Assembly: GCF_037076465.1 (NCBI RefSeq)
Contig: NZ_AP028908.1
Location: 2,480,001-2,544,000, forward strand
Length of the DNA stretch: 64,000 nucleotides
DNA from: Pectobacterium araliae
GTDB lineage: Bacteria; Pseudomonadota; Gammaproteobacteria; Enterobacterales; Enterobacteriaceae
Reading direction: 5' to 3'
Positions 57,022-64,000 of this stretch are shown piece after piece; within the stretch, counting starts at the first letter, position 1; every line of letters starts with the position of its first letter. A program made the translations under genes and the position numbers. Below the pieces are notes generated by a model. That model did no database searches, had not been told where the DNA came from, and saw only the letters and a list, made by a program, of their open reading frames with translations.

Positions 57022-57324
57022 TAAAATAGTCTCTTAGATAAAATTAATGGCTCAGTATAACTATTGAGTCATTCTATATATCTGCATATTAATGTATTAA
57101 CCATATCTAAAAATATCAACACACTCGATGATTACTGCAAACTCAATTGTCACTAGGCCAGACTTTATTGAGAGACAAGACGTCTCTCATTTCATCCCGA
57201 TGAGCTTACGCTGATAAATGATTTGGGTGATTGACGACTCTGCCAGAGGCAGACTTGAACGCTGCTTGCAGCGTAGTCAACACACATGCGACTTGAAGTA
57301 TGACGAGTATATACTGTTTGATAG
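57022..57324. other. Gap with degenerate repeat, PixA-like gene to apbE
   Basis: 303 bases with no gene. Left part AT-rich. Middle has a GAGAGAC/GTCTCTC hairpin (57170-57188). Right part (57196-57312) is a diverged copy of the repeat at 27112-27312. Confidence 0.5.
57196..57312 (+). repeat. Diverged copy of the dispersed intergenic repeat
   Basis: Shares GAGCTTAC, a TAAnTGA/TGGnGTGA block, and the right end (caacrCACAwGC-ACTTGAAGTATGACG) with 27112-27312. Left terminal repeat not clearly preserved, and extra sequence is present in the middle. Lies just past the 3' end of apbE. Confidence 0.6.
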
Positions 57325-58299
57325 TCACTTTCTGACATGAACCAAATAACTACCATCCAGCAATTCAAACGTATGATGCTGCTGAGAAGAAAAGATAATC
57401 TTTTTATTCTTCGTCACAAAGATGGCTTCGATATCTGGCCGATTTTGTAAAAACTCGATACCCGCGTTCACCCCCATGCCATAGAGCAGCGTGGTGTAAA
57501 TATCGCCGTCGAGAGAGTCGTTCGAGATAACCGTGACGCTATGCAGTTCGTTATCCAGCGGGTAGCCCGTCCGGGGATCGAGAATATGATGATAAATACG
57601 ATCGTCCACGGTAAAAAAGCGTTCATAGATACCGGATGTCACCACGGATTTATTCTTCACCCTAATCACACCGAGCAAACTATCGCGGTCCGCAAAAGGT
57701 TTTTGCAATCCCACACTCCATAGCCCTTGTTCATCTGCCAACGCGCTGCCGATAGCCAGCACATTTCCCCCCAGATTAATCAGTGCATCCTGAATAGCGT
57801 GTTGATGCAGAACATCTCGAACGATATCGGCAATATAACCTTTCGCAATCGCACCCAGGTCGATCTCCATTCCTGCTTTTTCTAACAATACAGCGCAGTC
57901 TCGCTCTCTGAGGATAATGCGTTCGGAATCGGTTAATACCAGTGCCCGTTGTATCGATTGTTGATCAGGCACCGTGCTGCCGCTAAAGCCGATTTTCCAT
58001 AGTTTCACGACAGGGCCGATCGCCACGTTAAAGCGGCTATTTTCAATCAGGCTCACCGCTTTAGCACGCTTAATCAGCGCAAAGACAATCGGGCTGACCG
58101 AAACGAATGCTTTCCCCGCCGCCTGGTTGATACTCATCACTTCCGACAGTGCCCGGTTAACGGTGAGTAAATCTTCGAGCTGCTTGATGCGATGGAAAAC
58201 CTGCCTGACGGCGGTTTCATCATGGGTAAACAGTTTAAGCAGGATGGGGCTGCCCATCAGATGCACGGAATAGACGTAAGCGTTATCGACAGAAGGCAT
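57325..58299 (-). CDS. apbE: FAD:protein FMN transferase ApbE
   Basis: 324 aa, no clear signal peptide or lipobox, so probably cytoplasmic. ApbE signatures: NLGGNVLAIG, HHILDPRTGYPLDN, and DGDIYTTLLYGMG near the C-terminus. ApbE transfers FMN from FAD onto a Thr of a D-x-x-(S/T)-G-A-(T/S) motif. Such a motif occurs in the product of the gene 76 bases upstream (58376-61249), its likely substrate. The lack of an export signal fits a cytoplasmic target rather than Nqr/Rnf. Confidence 0.88.
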   Translation of the reverse strand: MPSVDNAYVYSVHLMGSPILLKLFTHDETAVRQVFHRIKQLEDLLTVNRALSEVMSINQAAGKAFVSVSPIVFALIKRAKAVSLIENSRFNVAIGPVVKLWKIGFSGSTVPDQQSIQRALVLTDSERIILRERDCAVLLEKAGMEIDLGAIAKGYIADIVRDVLHQHAIQDALINLGGNVLAIGSALADEQGLWSVGLQKPFADRDSLLGVIRVKNKSVVTSGIYERFFTVDDRIYHHILDPRTGYPLDNELHSVTVISNDSLDGDIYTTLLYGMGVNAGIEFLQNRPDIEAIFVTKNKKIIFSSQQHHTFELLDGSYLVHVRK

Positions 58300-58375
58300 C
58301 GCGTAGCTCCCATGAACAGATCTCAGCGCAGAGAGAAAATGCGAGCGCCCTTTCAGACGCTCGCCAACGGCTCCA

Positions 58376-61249
58376 CTATTCCATCATGGCCGACGGTTTT
58401 TCAGCAATTTTATCCGTGGATTTCACAAATTTTGCTTTACGCGCCTTCGCAGGCGAAAACTCAGAATGGCGCGGTGCACGCGCATACGCCGCTGCCTGAA
58501 TCCCCGCCTGAATGCCGAAGATAATGATATCCGCTACAGCGTTGCCACCAATGCGGTTCGCGCCGTGAATACCGCCCACCACTTCCCCAGCCGCGTAAGC
58601 GCCAGAGATCGTCTCTTTGTGACGATTCAACACCTCCGCTTTCGTGTTAATCGTCACACCGCCCATCGTATGATGCACGCCCGGAGCCACCTTAATCGCG
58701 TAGTAAGGTGCCTGATTCAGCGGATCGCGCATCCCCGTAGTACGGCCAAAATCCTCATCGTGTTTGTCGGCAATAAAGATATTGTAGCGATCGAACGTAG
58801 CTTGCAGCGCCGCCTGCGGTATGTCGAGTTTCTCAGCCAGTTCCGTGAGGCTGCCCGCGCTGACGGTCAGCCCTTGAGCAACATATTCTTCAACCGCCCG
58901 GTTGCGATTCCTTACCTGTTCGTCGAACAGGATATAGGCGTATTCTTCCGGCAAATTGACGATGGCTGACGAAACATTATCGCGTGTTTCCATCTCATTG
59001 AAGAAACGTTCTCCGCGTTGTGACACCAGAATCGCGCCACCGCCGCGAATAGATTCGGAGATCAGGTAAGAGGTTGTCTGCTCAACCGTTGGGTGGGTTT
59101 GAATTTCCCCCATGTCCACCGTATCCGCGCCAATCTGCTCCAACAGACGAATCCCGCCGCCTGTCGCACCTTTGTGGTTGGTGGTAACGAAGCCTTTCAG
59201 GTCTGGACGGTATGACTCCACCATCGCCTTATTGGCGCTGAAACCGCCCGTGGCGACAATCACCGCTTTTGTCGTAATCAGGTTCTCTTCCTGGTCATCA
59301 TTGATGACGCTAACGGCAGTAACTTTGCCTTTTTCCTGCACAATTTCGGTCACCGACGTTTCCAGCAGCACCTCAATATTATATTTATTGAGGTTCTTAA
59401 TCAGTCCGCTGACCAGATAGCCGCCCACCGCTGCCCCGTTGGCAGGCCGATGCGTTCTGTCCACACTCATGCCACCCGTCGTGGTGATATCACTCAGCTC
59501 AATATCGTGCTGTGCCAGCCAGTTAATCGCATCAGACGCATGATCGACAAAATATTGCACTAAGGTCGGATTGTTCTTCTGCTTCCCGCTTTTCAGCGTT
59601 TCGTTATAAAACAGCGCGTGACTATCTTCGATACCTTTATTTTGCTGGAAGACCGTGCCCGCTGCGTTCATACCGGCAGAGGCCTTAATCGTGTTTCCGC
59701 CGATGACCGGCATTTTTTCAATCACGATAACGCGAGCGCCCTCTTCACTGGCCTGAATCGCCGCCGCCAGCCCCGCACCGCCGCTACCGATCACCACGAC
59801 ATCCGCCTCGCGGCGCGCATTTGGGTTGCCGCCATCGGCAATAATGGCGTCTTTACTCGATTTCACCATCGCCTTAGTGACGGCTTTTTTAATCGCTTCA
59901 CTTTGCGCCGTTGCGCCCGTTACGGCATCAACGTGTGGACTGTTGGTATCCAGAATGCGTTCGCGAATAATTTCAAAACTGATTTTCAGCGAATCATCAA
60001 TCTCGCTGTTATTCAGTGCAATATCGGCGACCCGATTTTGCTCGAAATGGACGGTAATTTGCAGTTCGCCACCTTCATCTTGAACGTTTTCCTGATAAGC
60101 GCCGGATTTAAATTTCTTGCCGGTTAAATTCACGTCCCGAATCATGGCTTCGACTAATGAAAAACGCCACAGCGGTTCAGGAATCATTAATGCTTCACGT
60201 TTATCGCTGGCAATATAAAGATCGAGTTTTTTTTGTTGGGCAATACAATCCGTCCAATCTGGATAAGCAATACAGGCTCTGCCAACGGCAATCAGGTCGT
60301 AACCATTTTCTAACGCCGCATCGGCATCGGCTTGGTTGACAATATCTCCGACGCCAATAACCGGAATCGCCGCTAACGTCGCAGAACGGCGTGCCGCATA
60401 TTTTTTAATCAGCGGCGTCGGATCGTTTGTCTCGATAATCGATGGCCGCAGGATATTTCCCATAGAGAAGTGGACGTAATCCAGCCCGCGCGCCGCCAAT
60501 TTTTCCAGCAGATAGAGCGAATCATCAAAATGGATGCCGGGTTCTTCGATTTCTTCTGGTGAGAAGCGATAACCGATAATAAATGACGGATCGGCGTATT
60601 TACCGGCTACTTCATGGGTGATATCCAACACTGCCAACGGAAACGCCGTGCGTTTGTCACGGCTACCGCCCCATTTATCGGAGCGCTGATTAGAGTGGGG
60701 AGAATAGAATTGTTGAATCAGGTAGGTATTTGCACCGTGAATTTCTACACCATCGAATCCCGCCTGAATAGCGCGATGAACGGCATCGCCAAACTTGCCA
60801 ATCATGGCGTCAACTTCATCACCGGACAACGCAACCGGAACAATGGCACCCGCACGCGGTGCCGCGATAGCACTCGGCGCAACGGGCGTCGCGCCACCGA
60901 TAAAGCGCGGTTCGACCATACGGCCGCCGTGATAAATTTGCAGGATCGCCGTCGAGCCTTTTTCTTTAATCGCCGTCGCAATTTTAGCCAGCCCAGCAAT
61001 TTTGTCGTCGTTATCGATCCCTATCGCACCGGGAAAAGCCAGCCCCTTGTCATCAATAAAACAGCATTCCACAATCACGGTGCCAATGCTGCCCGCTCTG
61101 GCTTGATAATACTCCACCAACTCTTTGGTCACGCTCCCATCGTAAAAACCGCTACAGGTGGTCATCGGTGCCATCAGTACCCGGTTTTTCAGCGTCGCGC
61201 CGTTGGGGAGTGTAAAAGCAGCAAACAAATCATGGTGATTATTCTTCAT
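58376..61249 (-). CDS. Three-domain flavoprotein: OYE-like, FMN_bind, FAD fumarate-reductase-like
   Basis: 957 aa from the ATG at 61249 (GGAG eight bases upstream). Domains: OYE-like NADH:flavin oxidoreductase (about 5-360; HGANTYL near 181), FMN_bind (about 380-465) with ApbE target DAVTGAT (441-447; Thr447 expected to carry FMN), then FAD_binding_2 / fumarate-reductase flavoprotein (about 480-930): GSGGAGLAAA, RTHRPANGAAVGGY, HHTMGGV, GAYAAGEVVGGIHGANRIGGNA. This is the layout of the soluble NADH:fumarate reductase of Klebsiella and of related acrylate reductases. The electron path would be NADH to OYE FMN to covalent FMN to FAD to substrate. apbE follows directly. Substrate (fumarate, acrylate, urocanate or a cinnamate-like plant acid) cannot be fixed from sequence. 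Confidence 0.9.
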   Translation of the reverse strand: MKNNHHDLFAAFTLPNGATLKNRVLMAPMTTCSGFYDGSVTKELVEYYQARAGSIGTVIVECCFIDDKGLAFPGAIGIDNDDKIAGLAKIATAIKEKGSTAILQIYHGGRMVEPRFIGGATPVAPSAIAAPRAGAIVPVALSGDEVDAMIGKFGDAVHRAIQAGFDGVEIHGANTYLIQQFYSPHSNQRSDKWGGSRDKRTAFPLAVLDITHEVAGKYADPSFIIGYRFSPEEIEEPGIHFDDSLYLLEKLAARGLDYVHFSMGNILRPSIIETNDPTPLIKKYAARRSATLAAIPVIGVGDIVNQADADAALENGYDLIAVGRACIAYPDWTDCIAQQKKLDLYIASDKREALMIPEPLWRFSLVEAMIRDVNLTGKKFKSGAYQENVQDEGGELQITVHFEQNRVADIALNNSEIDDSLKISFEIIRERILDTNSPHVDAVTGATAQSEAIKKAVTKAMVKSSKDAIIADGGNPNARREADVVVIGSGGAGLAAAIQASEEGARVIVIEKMPVIGGNTIKASAGMNAAGTVFQQNKGIEDSHALFYNETLKSGKQKNNPTLVQYFVDHASDAINWLAQHDIELSDITTTGGMSVDRTHRPANGAAVGGYLVSGLIKNLNKYNIEVLLETSVTEIVQEKGKVTAVSVINDDQEENLITTKAVIVATGGFSANKAMVESYRPDLKGFVTTNHKGATGGGIRLLEQIGADTVDMGEIQTHPTVEQTTSYLISESIRGGGAILVSQRGERFFNEMETRDNVSSAIVNLPEEYAYILFDEQVRNRNRAVEEYVAQGLTVSAGSLTELAEKLDIPQAALQATFDRYNIFIADKHDEDFGRTTGMRDPLNQAPYYAIKVAPGVHHTMGGVTINTKAEVLNRHKETISGAYAAGEVVGGIHGANRIGGNAVADIIIFGIQAGIQAAAYARAPRHSEFSPAKARKAKFVKSTDKIAEKPSAMME

Positions 61250-61667
61250 AATGAATACTCCACTTAAAATAAAAACGCTGTTCGCAAAAGAATCAAAAGC
61301 GGCCATATTTGTTTTTAATCATTAATTTTTTTGGCTGATAATTTGCGAACTTATTACTTACCAAGTATCTATTTTTTTAACTGTTATAAAACGTTTTTTT
61401 ACTATTTAAACTATTTTGTAGCCACGCTATTATTAAGGGTATTAGTACAACTACTTTTTATATTTAATATTTCATTCACCTTATTAACATCTTCCTATCC
61501 TGGGAATAACCAATCAGAGATTAGTTATATTCTGCATAACAAAAAAACGCCCCGGTAATAAAAACAGGGGCACAAAAATGGTGGGTAAGGTCATAAAAGC
61601 AAGATAGTGGGAATAACGGTTCAAATAAATGCCCATCAAACAAGGGGGCAGTACTGGGCGATGGCCT
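61250..61667. other. Gap between the LysR gene and the flavoprotein gene
   Basis: 418 strongly AT-rich bases, no gene (a 75-codon frame at 61331-61558 has no ribosome site). Holds the flavoprotein promoter and the LysR terminator. No convincing FNR box (TTGAT-N4-ATCAA) by eye. Confidence 0.45.
61541..61572 (-). terminator. Rho-independent terminator of the LysR gene
   Basis: On the minus strand: GCCCC...GGGGC stem (61549-61571) followed by seven T. About 95 bases after the LysR stop. It separates the LysR transcript from the flavoprotein operon. Confidence 0.8.
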
Positions 61668-62570
61668 TTACAACTGCCCCTGCAACCACTGTTGTGCGGC
61701 GTTAAAGAAATTCTGCGCCAACGGCGTCGCTCGGCCTGCCTGCGCGATGACAACAGCAGGCTGGCGCTGCATCGGGGGAAATTGCAGCGGCCGCAGCGTT
61801 AAGGCAGGCGTCATTTCCGGAATCAGGCTGCCATGAGGCACAATGCCGCAGCCTAACCCGACATAGACGCTTTGGATCAGTTGCAGGACGGAAGCGCTTT
61901 CCACCTTGACCCACGGCGAGACACCGGCTTCACGAAAATGGCTATCCAGATAGCGACGGAAATAGCGGCTGGCTTCCGCCAGACAAAGTGGCACCTCGGA
62001 AAGTGCGTCGAGAGCCAGTGGCACATCCCCTACCAACTGCGGAAAATGATGCGGATGGAACAGCAGGTCAACGCCCCGCTCCGCCAGTGGCGACGCCTGA
62101 AAGTGCAGCTCCTGTAGCGTCGAAAATTCAAAAAAACCGATACCGATATCCACCGAATGTGCATTCAGCGCTTCCAGCAATTGATCCGCACTGAACAGCG
62201 AGATCTGGAAATCCAACTGCGGATAAATCTTGTTCACCGCGGCCAGCAGGCTCGACAGCGCGATACTGCTTTGTGGCACCGCACCGATACGCAATACCCC
62301 GCTTACACCACGTTTCAGCGACGCGACCTCCAATTTTAATCCCTGATAAACCGAAACGATCTCACGCGCCCAGGCCAGCACGCGTTCACCTTCAGCGGTG
62401 AAGCCTTCAAAGTTGTTACCCCGATTGATTAACGCCAGATCCAGCTCTCGCTCCAGATTTTTCAACCGCATGGAAAGCGTCGGCTGGCTGACAAAACTGG
62501 CTTCCGCAGCCCGGCCAAAGTGGCGTTCCTTCTCCAAATTGCATAGGTATTGCAGCTGTTTAATATCCAT
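61668..62570 (-). CDS. LysR-family transcriptional regulator
   Basis: 300 aa. N-terminal winged HTH (MDIKQLQYLCNLEKERHFGRAAEASFVSQPTLSMRLKNLERELDLALINR), then a periplasmic-binding-like effector domain. Divergent from the molybdopterin oxidoreductase gene (170-base shared region) and co-oriented with the flavoprotein-apbE pair, from which a terminator separates it. By the usual LysR layout the divergent oxidoreductase is the prime target. Effector unknown. Confidence 0.9.
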   Translation of the reverse strand: MDIKQLQYLCNLEKERHFGRAAEASFVSQPTLSMRLKNLERELDLALINRGNNFEGFTAEGERVLAWAREIVSVYQGLKLEVASLKRGVSGVLRIGAVPQSSIALSSLLAAVNKIYPQLDFQISLFSADQLLEALNAHSVDIGIGFFEFSTLQELHFQASPLAERGVDLLFHPHHFPQLVGDVPLALDALSEVPLCLAEASRYFRRYLDSHFREAGVSPWVKVESASVLQLIQSVYVGLGCGIVPHGSLIPEMTPALTLRPLQFPPMQRQPAVVIAQAGRATPLAQNFFNAAQQWLQGQL

Positions 62571-62740
62571 CGCCAGACTCTGTAGTGGGTAAGCCCTGAG
62601 TATACTCCGATAAATAGCCTCTATCCCACCATAGCCGCATTTGATTAGACGGGATCACCGACGGCACCTAAACTTCCCTCAAGAGCAAATATTTAAAATT
62701 TTGTTCACATAAAAAAAACATTATCACCTGCGGAACGTCT
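62571..62740. promoter_or_regulatory. Shared divergent promoter region, LysR / YdeP-like
   Basis: 170 bases between divergent starts, the normal place for LysR binding and autoregulation. I did not find a clear T-N11-A palindrome by eye. Confidence 0.4.
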
Positions 62741-64000
62741 ATGAAATTCAAACCATCCATCAAGCCATACCGCAACGCGGCTGGCGGCTGGGGCTCATTG
62801 GAAGCCACCACGCGTTTTGTCCTCGACAGTAAGCAAGCGCTGAAAAATATCCGAAATTTGTTGCGGGTCAATAAATCGAAAGGATTTGACTGCCCCGGCT
62901 GTGCCTGGGGTGATGACAACAGCAGTACCTTCAGTTTCTGTGAAAACGGCGCAAAAGCGGTCAGTTGGGAAGCGACGCGCAAAGCGGTCGATCTGGATTT
63001 TTTCGCCGCGCATAGCGTCACAACGTTACGCCAGCAAAGCAACTATTTCCTTGAGTATCAGGGGCGCTTAACCCGCCCGATGCGCTATGATCGCGCCAGC
63101 GATCGCTATGTTCCCATCGATTGGGATGCCGCTTTTTCGCTGATCGCTCACCATATCAGTAAGATGGCACATCCCAATCAGGTCGAGCTTTATACGTCCG
63201 GCCGTGCCAGCAATGAAGCGTCTTATCTGTATCAGCTTTTTGGCCGCATGCTAGGCACCAACAATTTTCCCGACTGCTCGAATATGTGTCATGAAGCCAG
63301 CGGAACCGGTCTGAAGCAAAGCATCGGCGTCGGTAAAGGGACTATCCGTCTGGATGATTTCGAACACGCTGACGCGATTTTCGTTTTTGGTCAGAACCCC
63401 GGCACCAATCACCCGCGCATGCTGCACAGCCTGCGCCATGCCGCCGATCGCGGTGCGCACATCGTTTCATTTAATACGCTACGCGAGCGCGGTCTGGAAC
63501 GCTTTGCCAATCCGCAGAACCCGTTGGAACTGCTTACGCCGCTGTCCGGCACCATTAGCGAAACTTACCTGCAACCCAATCTGGGCGGCGATATGGCTGC
63601 CGTGCGCGGCATGGTGAAAGCCCTGCTGGAAACGCATCGCCAGCGTCTGTCTGCCGGAGAAACGGGATTATTCGATCAGGCTTTCCTATCCACGCATACC
63701 CAGCAGGTGGACGACTATCTTGCTGTGGTTGATGCCACAAGCTGGCAGAAAATCGAACAACAGTCCGGCCTGAGCGAAGCGCAATTGCGCTATGTGGCGG
63801 CGATTTATCAGCAGTCGCCGCGTGTGATTTGCACCTGGGCGATGGGAATTACCCAACATAAGCATTCCGTCGCCACCGTGCGCGAAATCGTGAACCTGCA
63901 ACTGCTGTTTGGGCAGTTGGGAAAACCGGGCGCGGGGCTATGTCCGGTGCGCGGTCATAGTAATGTGCAGGGTAACCGCACCATGGGGATCGATGAGAAG
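62741..64000 (+). CDS. YdeP/FdhF-like molybdopterin oxidoreductase alpha subunit (5' part)
   Basis: Open from the ATG at 62741 to the window end (420 codons), so the 3' part is missing; family members are about 760 aa. N-terminal N-A-A-G-G-W-G, then CPGC at 51-54 and C67, the reduced cysteine set of the YdeP subgroup, which may bind Fe-S differently from true formate dehydrogenase. Strong match to E. coli YdeP: ELYTSGRASNEASYLYQLF, NFPDCSNMCHEASG, GQNPGTNHPRM, GITQHKHSV, GLCPVRGHSNVQGN. No selenocysteine or catalytic Cys where FdhF has one (NMCHE region only). Substrate unknown; E. coli ydeP is an acid-resistance gene. Likely controlled by the divergent LysR. Confidence 0.9.
   Translation, partial: MKFKPSIKPYRNAAGGWGSLEATTRFVLDSKQALKNIRNLLRVNKSKGFDCPGCAWGDDNSSTFSFCENGAKAVSWEATRKAVDLDFFAAHSVTTLRQQSNYFLEYQGRLTRPMRYDRASDRYVPIDWDAAFSLIAHHISKMAHPNQVELYTSGRASNEASYLYQLFGRMLGTNNFPDCSNMCHEASGTGLKQSIGVGKGTIRLDDFEHADAIFVFGQNPGTNHPRMLHSLRHAADRGAHIVSFNTLRERGLERFANPQNPLELLTPLSGTISETYLQPNLGGDMAAVRGMVKALLETHRQRLSAGETGLFDQAFLSTHTQQVDDYLAVVDATSWQKIEQQSGLSEAQLRYVAAIYQQSPRVICTWAMGITQHKHSVATVREIVNLQLLFGQLGKPGAGLCPVRGHSNVQGNRTMGIDEK

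Noticed and set aside
60614..61267. 217-codon plus-strand frame opposite the flavoprotein gene
   Set aside because: Lies over the OYE domain in antisense and has low-information composition.

Overview
The window is a stretch of enterobacterial chromosome, most likely Pectobacterium (soft-rot Pectobacteriaceae). The backbone is E. coli-like and often keeps E. coli neighbours: narXL, chaC/chaA, dauA, folM-rstAB-asr, hrpA, azoR, ydbH-ynbE, ldhA, ttcA, zntB, mppA-mpaA, tpx, tyrR, ycjXF-pspCBA/pspF, sapABCDF and fabI. The plant-pathogen signal is a secreted GH5 cellulase with a cellulose-binding module, set between pspF and sapA. The genus is inferred from gene content and protein similarity recalled from memory; no search was run. 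I see no rRNA, tRNA, CRISPR array, prophage or insertion sequence.

Layout. 1-1.2 kb: nitrate two-component pair narX (3' end) and narL. 1.4-4.1 kb: a membrane acyltransferase and a DUF481 outer-membrane protein. 4.1-9.3 kb: chaC, a Fur-controlled siderophore-interacting reductase, chaA and dauA. 9.5-13.1 kb: folM, the rstA-rstB system and its probable target, the acid-shock gene asr, which has a near-consensus RstA box. 13.5-17.1 kb: a very short pilin-like protein, a secreted trypsin/V8-like protease and a GAF-GGDEF-EAL protein. 17.2-24.9 kb: hrpA, azoR, and ynbE-ydbH without ydbL. 25.2-28.9 kb: two tandem Aer-like receptors separated by a repeat element of about 200 bp. 29-37.2 kb: ldhA, small lipoprotein and membrane proteins, ttcA, zntB, mppA/mpaA and tpx.

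37.2-40.6 kb is the least ordinary part. A two-gene cassette lies between tpx and tyrR, which are neighbours in E. coli. It encodes a RecQ-like helicase fused to a C-terminal phosphoribosyltransferase domain, translationally coupled to a DprA/Smf-like protein with a winged-helix tail. It looks like accessory DNA-processing or defence cargo and is my main candidate for an undescribed system.

40.7-47.7 kb: tyrR, ycjF-ycjX and the phage-shock genes with a sigma54-type promoter. 47.7-49.6 kb: the cellulase gene and, upstream on the same strand, a RyhB small RNA gene with a Fur box. 49.8-56.1 kb: sapABCDF and fabI. 56.4-64 kb: an AT-rich PixA/AidA-family gene, a second degenerate repeat, an apbE flavin transferase with its probable target (a three-domain OYE/FMN_bind/FAD fumarate-reductase-like flavoprotein), a LysR regulator, and the 5' part of a divergent ydeP-type molybdopterin oxidoreductase that runs off the end.

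Three regulatory themes recur. Iron: two Fur boxes, one for the siderophore reductase and one for RyhB. Envelope and acid stress: psp, sap, rstAB-asr. Anaerobic or respiratory metabolism: narXL, ldhA, the flavinylated reductase and Aer receptors.
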